Positions 47,293-57,175 of a stretch of 64,000 nt of DNA are shown here, one piece after another (the stretch's first letter is position 1; every line of letters starts with the position of its first letter). The position numbers were made by a program, and so were the translations under genes. Source of the DNA: Aquimarina aggregata (GTDB lineage: Bacteria; Bacteroidota; Bacteroidia; Flavobacteriales; Flavobacteriaceae); the NCBI RefSeq assembly GCF_001632745.1, contig NZ_LQRT01000002.1:868001-932000 (forward strand), given 5' to 3'. Under the pieces are notes generated by a model. That model had not been told where the DNA came from, made no database searches, and saw nothing but the letters and a program-made list of their open reading frames with translations.

Positions 47293-48333
47293 TTACTTAA
47301 TAAACTCTACTTTTTGTGCATCAATTTCATTCTTGCTATCAAAAAATCCTTGTTCGGACATCCACTCATCACTAAATACTTTACTCATATATTTAGAACC
47401 ATGATCGGGTAAAATGACAATGACATTACTGTTTTCATCAAATTCTCCTTGCTCTGCGAATTGTTTGATGCCTTGTAAAGCCGCTCCACTAGTATATCCT
47501 AAAAACAGACCTTCTTTTTTTGCAAGTTCTCTTGTTGTATGTGCACTATCCTCATCACTAACCTTTTCAAATTTGTCAATAACATCAAAATCTGTAGCTG
47601 TAGGAATTAAATTTTTGCCTAGTCCTTCTATCCTATAAGGGTAGATCTCATTTTCATCAAATTCTCGTGTCTCATGATATTTTTTAATTACCGATCCGTA
47701 TGCATCTACTCCTAAAACACGAATTTCACTATTTTTTTCTTTCAAAAATCTTGCTGTACCAGAAATAGTTCCTCCAGTTCCACAACAAGCTACGAAATGT
47801 GTTAGTTTTCCATTGGTTTGTTCCCAAATTTCCGGGCCTGTAGAATTATAATGCGCATCAATATTTAATTCATTAAAATATTGATTTATGTATACTGAAC
47901 CTTTAATTTCTTCATGTAATCGTTTAGCCACTTGATAGTAAGATCTTGAATCATCTGCCGATACATGTGCAGGGCACACATAAACTTTAGCGCCCATATT
48001 CTTGAGCATTGCTATTTTATCCTTTGATGATTTAGAACTTACTGCAAGAATACAATCATAACCTTTAATAACACTTACCATAGCTAAACTAAAACCAGTA
48101 TTACCACTAGTAGTTTCTATTATTGTATCACCGGGTTTAAGAATGCCTTTTCTTTCAGCTTCTTCAATAATATAAAGTGCAATTCTATCTTTGGTAGAGT
48201 GCCCCGGGTTAAAAGATTCTACTTTGGCATAGTAATTACCCGGTAAGCCTTTTATAATTCTGTTTAGCTTTACTAATGGTGTATCACCGATAAGCTCCAG
48301 AACATTATTATAAGCCCTTATTTCTTCTCTCAT
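47293..48333 (-). CDS. Cysteine synthase/CBS-like PLP enzyme, candidate cysteate synthase
   Basis: A 346-residue fold-type II PLP enzyme. It has the Lys site in [12 protein letters not shown], the [10 protein letters not shown] loop and the PLP-phosphate loop [10 protein letters not shown], with the final [10 protein letters not shown] block of the CBS-like subgroup. CBS and cysteine synthases use serine-type substrates. In capnine-producing flavobacteria a relative makes cysteate from O-phosphoserine or serine with sulfite, and an alpha-oxoamine synthase acylates it. The adjacency here supports that role. Without tests it could equally be a plain cysteine synthase. Confidence 0.7.
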   Translation of the reverse strand: MREEIRAYNNVLELIGDTPLVKLNRIIKGLPGNYYAKVESFNPGHSTKDRIALYIIEEAERKGILKPGDTIIETTSGNTGFSLAMVSVIKGYDCILAVSSKSSKDKIAMLKNMGAKVYVCPAHVSADDSRSYYQVAKRLHEEIKGSVYINQYFNELNIDAHYNSTGPEIWEQTNGKLTHFVACCGTGGTISGTARFLKEKNSEIRVLGVDAYGSVIKKYHETREFDENEIYPYRIEGLGKNLIPTATDFDVIDKFEKVSDEDSAHTTRELAKKEGLFLGYTSGAALQGIKQFAEQGEFDENSNVIVILPDHGSKYMSKVFSDEWMSEQGFFDSKNEIDAQKVEFIK

Positions 48334-48419
48334 ATAGTTGTATTAAACAAGTTTGTAGAATTTAATAAGTATCCACAAAATGTTACAAAAACGGTACGAA
48401 GTTACATTATTTTTTTTAA

Positions 48420-50558
48420 TTACTTCTTTATACCTTCTAAATCTAATAAAAACACGTATTCTTCGGCAACTTCTTTTAAAGCTTCGAATCTACCTGATGC
48501 TCCACCATGACCAGCTTCCATATTGGTATGTAATAATAATATGTTATCATCAGTTTTTAACTCTCTTAACTTTGCTACCCATTTTGCTGGCTCCCAATAC
48601 TGTACTTGAGAATCATGTAAGCCTGTAGTTACAAGCATATTTGGATAGTCCTGAGCCACAACATTATCGTATGGAGAATATGATTTCATATACTCATAGT
48701 ATTCTTTTTCATTTGGATTACCCCATTCATCATATTCTCCCGTTGTTAAAGGAATACTATCATCCAACATTGTTGTAACTACATCTACAAATGGAACAGC
48801 GGCTACAACACCATTATACAATTCCGGAGCAATATTTACAATTGCTCCCATTAATAGACCTCCTGCAGATCCCCCCATTGCATAAAGATGATCTTTAGAC
48901 GTATATCCTTCTGCAATTAAGTATTTTGAGCAATCAATAAAATCTGTAAATGTATTTTTCTTATTAAAGAGTTTTCCTTCTTCATACCAGGCTCTCCCCA
49001 GATACTCTCCTCCTCTAATATGTGCAATTGCATAAATAAAACCTCTATCTAATAGACTTAACCTAGCTGTAGAAAAATAAGGATCTATTGTCGAACCATA
49101 TGAACCATAAGCATATTGCAATACGGGATTACTACCGTCTTTTACAATACCTTTTTTGTATACCAAAGACATGGGTACTTTTGTACCATCCTTGGCTGTT
49201 GCCCATACTCGATCTGATGTGTAATTATTTTTATCAAATTTTCCACCTAAAACCTCTTGTTCTTTTTTGACATCCTTCGCCTTTGTCTCCATATCAAAAT
49301 CTATAACAGAGTTAGGCGTTGTTAATGAATTATAAGAATACCGAAGTGTTTTTGTGTCAAAATCAGGATTGGTACTTACATATGCTGTATATGTTTCATT
49401 ATCAAAAGGTAAATAGTAATCGGCCTTTTTATCCCAACGTTTCACATTAATGAGGTTTAAGCCGTTACTACGTTCACTAATCACGTAATATTCTTTAAAA
49501 ATCTCGATATCTTCAAGTAGAACATCTTCTCTATGTGGTATCACATCTTTCCAATTTTCTTTTAATGTGTTCTCCTCAGAGACTTTCATTAATTTGAAGT
49601 TTTTAGCTTTGTCGGCATTTGTTAACACATAAAAATGATCATCATAGTGTGCTATGCCATATTCTAATCCTCTTTGTCTTGGTTGAAAAATTTTAAATTC
49701 TCCCATAGGATCGTCTGCTCTCAAAATTCTATATTCTGATGTAAGAGTACTTCCCGAACCGATAACAAGATATTTTTTAGACTTGGTTTTATATACAAAC
49801 GTATAAAAAGTATCATCTTTTTCATTATAGATCTCTACATCTTCTGATACATTAGTACCTAAAACATGTCTATAAATCCTATCAGACCTTAGTGTTTCAT
49901 CATCTTTCTTAGTATAAAACAAGGTTTTACTATCAGCAGCCCAAGTACTACCTCCTGAAGTAGTTTCAAGTGTTTCAGGATAAATTTCTCCCGTTTCCAG
50001 GTTTTTAATTCGTATTGTATATTTACGTCTACTTACTGTGTCTACACCAAATGCAACAAGTTTATTATCCGGACTTACACTTAAACCAACCATTCTAAAA
50101 TAGTTATGCCCCTTTGCCTCTTCGTTACAATCAAATATGATCTCCTCAGAAGCTTCTAACGTTTCTTTTTTTCTTGAGTAAATCGGGTAATCCTTACCCT
50201 TTTCGTATTTTGTTATATACCAATACCCATTAAGTTTATAAGGAACAGAAGAATCATCTTCTTTAATTCTACCTTTCATTTCTTCAAAAATATCCTTTTG
50301 AAAATCTTTGGTATGCCCCGTTATTATATCATTATACTCATTTTCTTGCTCTAAGTAATCAATTACTTCTGGATCTTCTCTATCATTTAACCAAAAATAA
50401 TTATCAACCCTTACATCATCGTGTTTTTCTAGATTTGTTGGTTTCTTATCTGCTATTGGGTGTTTCGTTTTTGTTTCCAAGGTTTTACTGGTATTATTTT
50501 TACAAGAAGTTGCAAAAGTAATTGAAAGTAAGAATATAATGTGCGAAGTTTTCATCAA
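48420..50558 (-). CDS. ptrB: S9 family prolyl oligopeptidase (PtrB-like), lipoprotein
   Basis: A 712-residue serine peptidase of the oligopeptidase B type. The lipobox FATSC makes it probably a lipoprotein of the envelope. A beta-propeller comes first, with KHPIADKKPTNLEKHDDVRV then NYFWLNDREDPEVI, and the catalytic domain ends with GGSAGGLLMG (nucleophile Ser), GLHDSQVQYWEP (Asp) and the His in MEAGHGGASGR. It cleaves peptides after basic residues if like its relatives. Confidence 0.88.
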   Translation of the reverse strand: MMKTSHIIFLLSITFATSCKNNTSKTLETKTKHPIADKKPTNLEKHDDVRVDNYFWLNDREDPEVIDYLEQENEYNDIITGHTKDFQKDIFEEMKGRIKEDDSSVPYKLNGYWYITKYEKGKDYPIYSRKKETLEASEEIIFDCNEEAKGHNYFRMVGLSVSPDNKLVAFGVDTVSRRKYTIRIKNLETGEIYPETLETTSGGSTWAADSKTLFYTKKDDETLRSDRIYRHVLGTNVSEDVEIYNEKDDTFYTFVYKTKSKKYLVIGSGSTLTSEYRILRADDPMGEFKIFQPRQRGLEYGIAHYDDHFYVLTNADKAKNFKLMKVSEENTLKENWKDVIPHREDVLLEDIEIFKEYYVISERSNGLNLINVKRWDKKADYYLPFDNETYTAYVSTNPDFDTKTLRYSYNSLTTPNSVIDFDMETKAKDVKKEQEVLGGKFDKNNYTSDRVWATAKDGTKVPMSLVYKKGIVKDGSNPVLQYAYGSYGSTIDPYFSTARLSLLDRGFIYAIAHIRGGEYLGRAWYEEGKLFNKKNTFTDFIDCSKYLIAEGYTSKDHLYAMGGSAGGLLMGAIVNIAPELYNGVVAAVPFVDVVTTMLDDSIPLTTGEYDEWGNPNEKEYYEYMKSYSPYDNVVAQDYPNMLVTTGLHDSQVQYWEPAKWVAKLRELKTDDNILLLHTNMEAGHGGASGRFEALKEVAEEYVFLLDLEGIKK

Positions 50559-50663
50559 TTTCTGTTAATTCATTAATTAGTCATGATATTTATTCGAAAT
50601 ATAACTCAAAATATGGTCATTTGATAGACATATATATTATTAGTTTATTAAAATCCAAAATAC

Positions 50664-50671
50664 TAATTTTG
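50664..50671 (+). promoter_or_regulatory. -7 promoter element for ybaB
   Basis: TAATTTTG matches TAnnTTTG and lies 29 bases before the start at 50700. No exact -33 TTG was found. Confidence 0.45.
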
Positions 50672-50699
50672 TTGATGTAAATTTTAAAAAACCAAAGAT

Positions 50700-51026
50700 A
50701 TGTTTGGAGATATGATGGGAATGATGGGTAAACTCAAAGAGACCCAACAAAAAGTTGAAGAAACAAAAAAACGTCTAGATACTGTATTAGTTGACGAGAG
50801 TAGTTCTGATAATTTGTTAAAAATTACACTAACCGCAAACAGAGAAGTAAAAAGTATAACTATTGCAGATGAGTTATTTAACGACAAAGAACAATTAGAA
50901 GACTACTTAATTATTACACTTAATAAAGCTATTGCTAAAGCTACTAAAGTAAATGAAACTGAACTAGCAGCTGTTGCAAAAGAAGGAATGCCAAATATTC
51001 CTGGGTTAAGTAATTTTATGGAATAG
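50700..51026 (+). CDS. ybaB: YbaB/EbfC nucleoid-associated protein
   Basis: A 108-residue YbaB/EbfC-family protein that binds DNA as a dimer and helps organise the nucleoid. The typical start [20 protein letters not shown], the central strands and the final PGLSNFME fit the family length and layout. It is followed 42 bases later by a secreted thioredoxin on the same strand. Confidence 0.9.
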   Translation: MFGDMMGMMGKLKETQQKVEETKKRLDTVLVDESSSDNLLKITLTANREVKSITIADELFNDKEQLEDYLIITLNKAIAKATKVNETELAAVAKEGMPNIPGLSNFME

Positions 51027-51068
51027 TTTTTGGTATTTTACAAGTATTCTAAATCTTAATATTCTAAT

Positions 51069-51515
51069 ATGAAGTCTATTTATTTGATTTTTTGTTTTAT
51101 TAGTCTTCTAGGTTTTTCTCAGGAAAAAACAGATAGCGGATTTTGGGCTACGGATTTTGAAAAAGCCATTACCATTTCAAAAAAAGAAAAAAGACCAATT
51201 GTTTTATACTTTACAGGTAGTGATTGGTGTAAACCTTGCATGCTTCTTAAAGAAGATTTTTTTGAAAATGAAAAATTAGATGCTTATAAATCTTCTTTTG
51301 TATTCCTAAAAATCGATATACCACGAAACGCTGATTTACTTACAGAAAATCAAAAAACAGAAAACTATAAACTCCTTGACACATATAATCCAGGTAAAGT
51401 ATTTCCTTTAGTTAATATACTAAATCATAAAGGTAAAGTTTTAGATAAAGCCTCTGGATATAGCTCTCTTAGAGATCCAAAATATTATTTTGAATTGTTA
51501 GAGAATAACAAATAA
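51069..51515 (+). CDS. Secreted thioredoxin-like protein
   Basis: A 148-residue protein with a signal peptide (to about FSQ at residue 18) and a thioredoxin domain of the DUF255/thioredoxin-7 type, with the active site SDWCKPCMLLKEDFF. It probably works as a periplasmic thiol reductase or disulfide exchanger. A terminator at 51519-51545 follows, shared with the OmpA gene. Confidence 0.82.
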   Translation: MKSIYLIFCFISLLGFSQEKTDSGFWATDFEKAITISKKEKRPIVLYFTGSDWCKPCMLLKEDFFENEKLDAYKSSFVFLKIDIPRNADLLTENQKTENYKLLDTYNPGKVFPLVNILNHKGKVLDKASGYSSLRDPKYYFELLENNK

Positions 51516-51518
51516 AAA

Positions 51519-51545
51519 AAAGCCTGATAGATGATATCAGGCTTT
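51519..51545. terminator. Bidirectional terminator
   Basis: An 11-bp stem (AAAGCCTGATA at 51519-51529, complement at 51535-51545) with A and T runs on both sides between convergent genes. Confidence 0.9.
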
Positions 51546-51564
51546 TTTTTATGATTGAAATGAA

Positions 51565-52668
51565 TTATTGAATTAATCTAAATTCTGTTCTTCTGTTTGA
51601 TGCATGTTGTCTCTCTGTACAAGTAACGCCATCTGCGCATCTATTTTTAAGTCTAGTTTCGCCATAACCATTAGCTACTAATCTACTAGCATTAATACCT
51701 TTAGTAATAAGATAACTTACAACAGATTGTGCTCTTCTATCAGAAAGTTCTTTGTTATTTGATTTTGAACCTCTTGCATCTGTATGAGACGCAATTTCCA
51801 TTTTAGCACCTGGATTATTTGCTAATACGGGCATTAATCTTGTATCAATAATACTTTTAGCTTGTGCAGTTAGTGTTGCGCTTCCTAGGTTCCAATTAAT
51901 AGGTAACGCAGAATACTCAACAAGAGAACATTCTACTTCTTTCCATGTAGTCAAACCACCTTTTTGTGTTAATACTTCTTTAGTAACATCTTTAAATGTT
52001 GCCGGCACAATCACTTCTTCGGTGTATGCATCTTTTACCAATACAGTTTTAGTAATAGTCCCATACTCTGCAGGAATTTCTTCTTCTATTACCCTTGCTG
52101 GCTCTACTAATACTCTTTTTGTATATGTTGCAGATTGTTCTGCAATAGATGAACTGGTTGTTGTTGCATCCGAACCTAAGACCTTTACTGGTATAGTAGT
52201 AAATTCTGCTGGATAACCTTTATAACACCAATACCTACAATCATCGGGATTACTAGATGCACAATCAGGAGCAGGAGATCCTAGTTCCCATTGAGCATAA
52301 GCGGGCTTAATTTCTACACTTTCTGAACTTGGACCCAGTTTAGCAGGAATAACTTTTAAAGTAGAAGCCCCCTGTTTTTTCATAAATGTAACTGTTTCTG
52401 TTTTGTACTTAGCAGCCACCACTGTTAGTTTTTTTGATGCTTCTTTTACGATCACTTTTTCGGTAACGGTTTCATAAGTTGCCGGAAATGTTTTTAATTT
52501 CTTATACTCGGGTGTAATTTTAACTTGTACTGTCTGATTTTCATATACATCAGGTGTTGTACAACGCACATAACATTTCCCTGGTTCTGGGTTTTGCGGC
52601 AAATCTTGTTGAGCATATACGTTTGCGCCGAGAAAAATAAGAACTCCCCCTAAGATAACTTTATTCAT
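51565..52668 (-). CDS. OmpA-family protein with repeated N-terminal units
   Basis: A 367-residue protein with a signal peptide (to about VYAQQ at residue 21). A mature N-terminal part of about 235 residues holds repeats of the type PAEYGTITKTVLVKDAY and PATYETVTEKVIVKEA, forming stacked strands. The C-terminal ~110 residues are an OmpA domain that binds peptidoglycan (MEIASHTDARGSKSNNKELS, then RRAQSVVSYLITKGI, and ASNRRTEF). It links outer membrane and cell wall. Repeat number may vary among strains. Confidence 0.85.
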   Translation of the reverse strand: MNKVILGGVLIFLGANVYAQQDLPQNPEPGKCYVRCTTPDVYENQTVQVKITPEYKKLKTFPATYETVTEKVIVKEASKKLTVVAAKYKTETVTFMKKQGASTLKVIPAKLGPSSESVEIKPAYAQWELGSPAPDCASSNPDDCRYWCYKGYPAEFTTIPVKVLGSDATTTSSSIAEQSATYTKRVLVEPARVIEEEIPAEYGTITKTVLVKDAYTEEVIVPATFKDVTKEVLTQKGGLTTWKEVECSLVEYSALPINWNLGSATLTAQAKSIIDTRLMPVLANNPGAKMEIASHTDARGSKSNNKELSDRRAQSVVSYLITKGINASRLVANGYGETRLKNRCADGVTCTERQHASNRRTEFRLIQ

Positions 52669-53155
52669 AATTGATGGTTTAGAATGTAAATATTTAATTA
52701 TTAATAGTATACAAAACTAAGGACTGACCATGCGAACATAAATAATTCACATTCACATTATTTTAACATTTTCGACGATTTGTTCCTTTTTTCGATAAAA
52801 TACCATGTCAAAATGAATAGTACACATTTCAGAATTTCTGTATCTTGAATTACTAATTTATAAATTAATACTAGTCCTCTCCTTACGGAAAACCATAGTA
52901 TAACTTTAATATTTTTTATTGTGTTGTTTTAAAACTAATCCTTAACTCATCAAATAAAGCTTTATTTAGACTGCAACTCTAATTACTATTATTTTATAAA
53001 ATCTTAGACTTAACAAATACATAATAATGTATCTATCATTTAAAAGATGATTTTTTTAGAGTATTGGTAACCTTTCTGATGGAATACATTTTTCTTTTTC
53101 CTTTTAATTCTATAATTTTAGCAAAAGCTAAAAATTAACTAAAACAATTAAGACT
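52669..53155. other. Intergenic region between divergent genes
   Basis: A 487-base AT-rich gap. CAAAACTA at 52712-52719 reads TAGTTTTG on the minus strand, a -7 box for the OmpA gene. No gene, RNA or repeat was recognised in the rest. Confidence 0.4.
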
Positions 53156-53476
53156 ATGTTTGAACTCAAAAATAAGGAAGGGTCTAGTTATCATTTCACA
53201 TTAAAAGCTAAGAATGGTCAAGTCATTTTAAGTAGTGAAGTTTATAATAGTAAAGCAGCTGCAGAAAACGGTATTGAGTCTGTAAAGAAAAATGCTTCAG
53301 AAGATGGACGATATGAGCGTAAAACAGCAAAAAATGGTAAATTCTTTTTTAACCTAAAAGCCGGTAACGGTCAAGTAATAGGAAGCAGTCAAATGTATTC
53401 TTCTGAATCTGGAATGGAAAATGGAATTAATTCTGTTAGAGAAAATGCTCCAGATGCAAAAACTAAGGAAGTATAA
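53156..53476 (+). CDS. YegP/DUF1508 family protein
   Basis: A 106-residue protein made of two DUF1508 repeats (FTLKAKNGQVILSSEVYNSK and FNLKAGNGQVIGSSQMYSSE) of the YegP type. Each repeat has the GQVI core and the following EN-GI-SV block. These small cytoplasmic proteins occur widely, and their role is not firmly known. It stands alone before the threonine aldolase terminator. Confidence 0.88.
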   Translation: MFELKNKEGSSYHFTLKAKNGQVILSSEVYNSKAAAENGIESVKKNASEDGRYERKTAKNGKFFFNLKAGNGQVIGSSQMYSSESGMENGINSVRENAPDAKTKEV

Positions 53477-53505
53477 TTTTTAAGTGTTTTTATAAAAATT
53501 AGAAT

Positions 53506-53542
53506 AAATAAAGCTGTTTATAGTTCATAAACAGCTTTATTT
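53506..53542. terminator. Bidirectional terminator
   Basis: A 15-bp stem (AAATAAAGCTGTTTA at 53506-53520, complement at 53528-53542), loop of 7 bases. It overlaps the end of the threonine aldolase gene and serves both it and yegP. Confidence 0.85.
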
Positions 53543-54558
53543 AGTTTAAAAGATGCCAGAAGGTTCAAGAAATACTCATGCATTTCTTGCGTATAATCTA
53601 AATGTGTTACAAATCTTAATTTTCCTTGCCCCATACCATAAAAGTATATATTCTTTGCTTCCATTTCTGATATAAAGTTTTCTTCATTACCATCAATAGT
53701 AAATATGATAATATTTGTATCTATGGGTTCGACCTGTTTTACAAAGGATAAGTTTTGAAGAACGCTTCCTATTTCCTTTGCTCTTCTATGATCTTCTTTA
53801 AGTCGATCAAAATGATGATCTAATGCATAAATTCCGGCAGCAGCTAAATACCCTACTTGCCGCATGCCTCCTCCTAAAATTTTTCTTACGCGAATGGCAT
53901 TTTCCATAATTTCTGCATTACCAATTAACACAGATCCAATTGGTGCCCCTAACCCTTTACTCAAACACACGGATATGGTATCAAAAGCTTCTCCATAGTC
54001 TACAGCACTTTCTTCTTTTGTAATCAAGGCATTCCATAATCTTGCACCGTCTAGGTGATATCCTAGATTGTGATTATTACATACTTTTTTTATTTTTTTA
54101 ATTTCTTCAAAATTATAGCATGCTCCCCCTCCTTTGTTTGTTGTATTTTCTATACACACTAGGCTTGTTAGAGGGCTATGATAGAAATCAGGAGGGTTTA
54201 TTGCAGCCTCAACCTGCGATGATGTGATCATACCTCTATTGCCTTCTAAAAGTTTACAAGAAACTCCACTATTAAAAGATACTCCTCCCCCTTCATAATT
54301 ATACACATGCGCATACTTATCTGCTATTAATTGCTCTCCTGGTTGGGTATGTAGTTTAATTGCTGCTTGATTGGCCATACTACCTGACGGAAAAAACAAC
54401 GCTTGTTCTTTTCCAAACATATTCGCAATTTTTTCCTCTAAAGCGTTTACTGTTGGATCTTCTTTATATACATCATCTCCTACGTCAGCAGTCATCATTG
54501 CTTGAAGCATTTCTGGTGTTGGTTTGGTGACTGTATCACTTCTAAGGTCTATTTTCAT
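53518..54558 (-). CDS. ltaE: Low-specificity L-threonine aldolase
   Basis: A 346-residue PLP enzyme that splits threonine or allo-threonine into glycine and acetaldehyde. The start [14 protein letters not shown] and [17 protein letters not shown] are family hallmarks, and the PLP Lys lies in [28 protein letters not shown] supplies the PLP-ring Asp. Length is normal. It stands alone, ending in the terminator shared with yegP. Confidence 0.92.
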   Translation of the reverse strand: MKIDLRSDTVTKPTPEMLQAMMTADVGDDVYKEDPTVNALEEKIANMFGKEQALFFPSGSMANQAAIKLHTQPGEQLIADKYAHVYNYEGGGVSFNSGVSCKLLEGNRGMITSSQVEAAINPPDFYHSPLTSLVCIENTTNKGGGACYNFEEIKKIKKVCNNHNLGYHLDGARLWNALITKEESAVDYGEAFDTISVCLSKGLGAPIGSVLIGNAEIMENAIRVRKILGGGMRQVGYLAAAGIYALDHHFDRLKEDHRRAKEIGSVLQNLSFVKQVEPIDTNIIIFTIDGNEENFISEMEAKNIYFYGMGQGKLRFVTHLDYTQEMHEYFLNLLASFKLNKAVYEL

Positions 54559-54876
54559 TTATTACTAATGTTAAAAAACATGATTTATAGTTTGTTACAT
54601 GGAACTTATAAAAATAATATTACTTTTATAATTAAAAAAATAAAGCAATCCAAAATCAAAGTTTCTTAAAAAACATTAACAGTTCTTCTTTAAACAACAT
54701 CGAGAAGGCCAACAAATGACTACAAATAATATTATTTGGTACAGAAATAAGTAGTGGTTCTTTTTTTACTTAGTAGAAAACTAATAACACAGTATGCACT
54801 CAAAAGTATCAAATAAAATAATACTACTTTTGAGATAAGTAATAATTCTGAACAAATTTTCATTTATTTATCAAAC
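54559..54876. other. Intergenic region with inverted repeat upstream of regulator
   Basis: A 318-base gap between divergent genes. CTCAAAAGTA at 54799-54808 and TACTTTTGAG at 54825-54834 form a perfect 10-bp inverted repeat 43 bases before the regulator start. It may be an operator for autoregulation or a leader hairpin. Nothing else was recognised. Confidence 0.45.
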
Positions 54877-56595
54877 ATGCATAGAGCACTTATACATCTT
54901 TTTATTATAAAACTCATTCTTTTACCATTCACAACAAATGCTCAAAGTTTTACCGATGTTTTGCAAAATAAAAATTATGACGAACTGGAAAAACTATTTC
55001 TAAAGTATGAGGAAATTGACAGTATAAAAGCTAGAAAAATAATATCATTGTACCTTGACAAAGCAAAATTTGAACAGGATACTTTTAAAATTGCCAGAGC
55101 ATACTATCATTTTTATAACGTAGCAAAAGACCATTCCAAATTAAGTTATACTGATAGTATTATCAATTTAACCAAACACAAGCAAAATAAAGATTTTCCG
55201 GCTAGGGCATACTTTAGAAAAGCTCAGTTTTTTTTATTTGAGAAAAGAAATATAAAAAAAACTCTGGAACACCTAAACAAAGCTCAAAAACTTGCTGAAA
55301 AAAATCAAAATACGCGTTTATTATATCGTATAGACTATTATTTGGGCATTGTACGAAGTGAACATTTAGGTGAAAAACAAAAAGCTGTAGAAATATTTAA
55401 AAAATGTGCTAATTTTTATAAAAGTACGCCCGAGAATAATTACCCAATTAGATACCTATATACACTTCACGCAATTGCAGAAACCTATATTGGACTAAAA
55501 CAAAATGATTCAGCAACACATTACAATACAATAGGTTACCAAAGAGCATCTAAAAGTAATGATCTTAACCAATTAGAAATGAAAACCTATTTCACTTTAT
55601 GTGAAGGTATTAATCAATATGAACAAAATAGATATTTATCAGCAATTGATAGTATTACTAGGGCCTTACCTAAAATACTTGAGTTTAAAGATAAATCTAA
55701 TACTATTGATAGTTATTTCTATTTAGGAAAATCCTATTATGAACTAAAGAATAATGAAAAATCTATTTATTATTTAAAAAAGACAGATTCGATACTTGAA
55801 ACTCTTAAATCAATACCTCAATATAAACACATTAAGACTTATGAATATCTTAAAGAATATTTCAAAGAAACAGGAGATCTAAACAATCAAAATAAATATT
55901 TAGACAAGTTGAACTCTGTTTTGAATAATTATTTAAACGACCAAATATTTATAAGTAAAAAAATAAAAGAAGACTATGATATTCCACTTTTGTTAGAAGA
56001 AAAAGAACTACTTATAAAGAAATTGAACCAAAACAATAATGCATATATTAAAGGTATTTTCATCCTTGGCATTCTTTTGTTTCTTTGTGCAGGGTTACTG
56101 TACTATCAATACAAGAAAAAACAAAGATATCGCATACGTTTTGAAAATCTTATTTCTGAAGGTAATAAATCTTCCTCTCAAAATAAAACTATTACAGAGG
56201 CTAAAACTGTCGTTAAAAATAAAGAACTAAAAGTTCCTGAGAAGCATGTTACTTATATTTTGGAAAAACTTGTTGAATTTGAAAAAGAACAAGGTTATCT
56301 TACTGTAGGACTAAGCGCTCAATCTTTAGCTGATAATATGGAAACTAATGTTAAATATCTATCCCTAATCATCAATCATTATAAAAATAAAAGTTTTACT
56401 AGTTATTTGAATCAATTACGAATAGATTATGCTGTAAAAGAGTTACAAGAAAATACCATGTTACGCAAATTTACCATCAAAGCTATTGCAAATGAGTTTG
56501 GTTATAGCACTGCTGAAACATTTTCTAATGCTTTTTATAAACAAGTAAAAATTAAACCTTCATATTACATAAAAGAATTGAGCAAAGTTAAATAA
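54877..56595 (+). CDS. TPR-transmembrane-AraC hybrid regulator
   Basis: A 572-residue protein with a signal-like N-terminus (to about NAQSF at residue 24), then about 330 residues of TPR-like helices (KAQKLAEKNQNTRLLYRI, SIYYLKKTDSILETLK), one transmembrane helix (about 383-403, KGIFILGILLFLCAGLLYYQ) and a C-terminal AraC-type DNA-binding domain (about 455-572: SAQSLADNMETNVKYLSLII, then YSTAETFSNAFYKQVKIKPS). The TPR part would sense something outside the cytoplasm. It sits beside the peptide island and is the best candidate for its activator. Confidence 0.85.
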   Translation: MHRALIHLFIIKLILLPFTTNAQSFTDVLQNKNYDELEKLFLKYEEIDSIKARKIISLYLDKAKFEQDTFKIARAYYHFYNVAKDHSKLSYTDSIINLTKHKQNKDFPARAYFRKAQFFLFEKRNIKKTLEHLNKAQKLAEKNQNTRLLYRIDYYLGIVRSEHLGEKQKAVEIFKKCANFYKSTPENNYPIRYLYTLHAIAETYIGLKQNDSATHYNTIGYQRASKSNDLNQLEMKTYFTLCEGINQYEQNRYLSAIDSITRALPKILEFKDKSNTIDSYFYLGKSYYELKNNEKSIYYLKKTDSILETLKSIPQYKHIKTYEYLKEYFKETGDLNNQNKYLDKLNSVLNNYLNDQIFISKKIKEDYDIPLLLEEKELLIKKLNQNNNAYIKGIFILGILLFLCAGLLYYQYKKKQRYRIRFENLISEGNKSSSQNKTITEAKTVVKNKELKVPEKHVTYILEKLVEFEKEQGYLTVGLSAQSLADNMETNVKYLSLIINHYKNKSFTSYLNQLRIDYAVKELQENTMLRKFTIKAIANEFGYSTAETFSNAFYKQVKIKPSYYIKELSKVK

Positions 56596-56630
56596 CAACG
56601 AATAGTTACATCCCTGATTATTAGTTAAAA

Positions 56631-56662
56631 AAGCACACGAAATTCTAGAATTTCGTGTGCTT
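56631..56662. terminator. Palindromic terminator carrying the island motif
   Basis: A perfect 32-bp palindrome centred at CTAG with a T-run after it, so it ends the regulator transcript. Its core AATTCTAGAATTTCG is identical to one half of the repeat upstream of the peptide gene at 62428. It lies 77-108 bases before the first + strand precursor and may act as a regulator site too. Confidence 0.8.
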
Positions 56663-56738
56663 TTTTAACTTTTTTAACGAAAAGCAAACGTTTTTAAATA
56701 CATTCGTTACCGTATTATCAAATTAAAACTTAAGCACA

Positions 56739-56906
56739 ATGAAAAGTCAAAACAGAAAAAAGAAAATAGAATTAAAAAAAATTAAAGTGTCTAAACTTAC
56801 TCTTCCCTCATCAATACAAGGTGGAGGTAATCCCCTTGATACTTATGCACTAAATAAATGTGGTGGAACTGCTAGTGTATCTGAATGTACTGTTCAAGTA
56901 AAATAA
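56739..56906 (+). CDS. Lanthipeptide-like precursor 1
   Basis: A 55-residue precursor. The leader (IELKKIKVSKLTLPSSIQGG, residues 10-29) has the class I lanthipeptide style of Bacteroidota and ends in Gly-Gly. The core holds CGGTASVSEC with Cys41 and Cys50 and several Ser/Thr that could be dehydrated and joined to Cys. It is first of three tandem genes with the same C-G-(G)-T-A-S pattern. The ORF is short, but its reading frame, leader and repetition in the next two genes support it. Confidence 0.78.
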   Translation: MKSQNRKKKIELKKIKVSKLTLPSSIQGGGNPLDTYALNKCGGTASVSECTVQVK

Positions 56907-56946
56907 TCACTTATAAATCGCTTTATTTTTAACCTGAAAAATAACT

Positions 56947-57117
56947 ATGAAAAAGAGCACAAATAAAAAATTAATCTTAAATAAAACTGAAATATCAAAA
57001 CTTGAAAATTTAAATGCAATATCTGGGGGTATTAATTTTCGAAGTCTTGCAGGCTTAATTTGCGGAGGAACAGCTAGTTTTTTGGGAGAGTCTGGATGCA
57101 TAAATGACATCAAATAG
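56947..57117 (+). CDS. Lanthipeptide-like precursor 2
   Basis: A 56-residue precursor. The leader contains LILNKTEISKLENLNAISGG, and the core carries ICGGTASFLGESGC with Cys39 and Cys51. It lies 40 bases after precursor 1. It shares the leader style and ring cassette of its neighbours and was probably made by duplication. Confidence 0.78.
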   Translation: MKKSTNKKLILNKTEISKLENLNAISGGINFRSLAGLICGGTASFLGESGCINDIK

Positions 57118-57175
57118 ATCAATCAAAAAAAGAGGCTGGATTCTTCACTATAAAAAATAAATTTAAAACATCATA

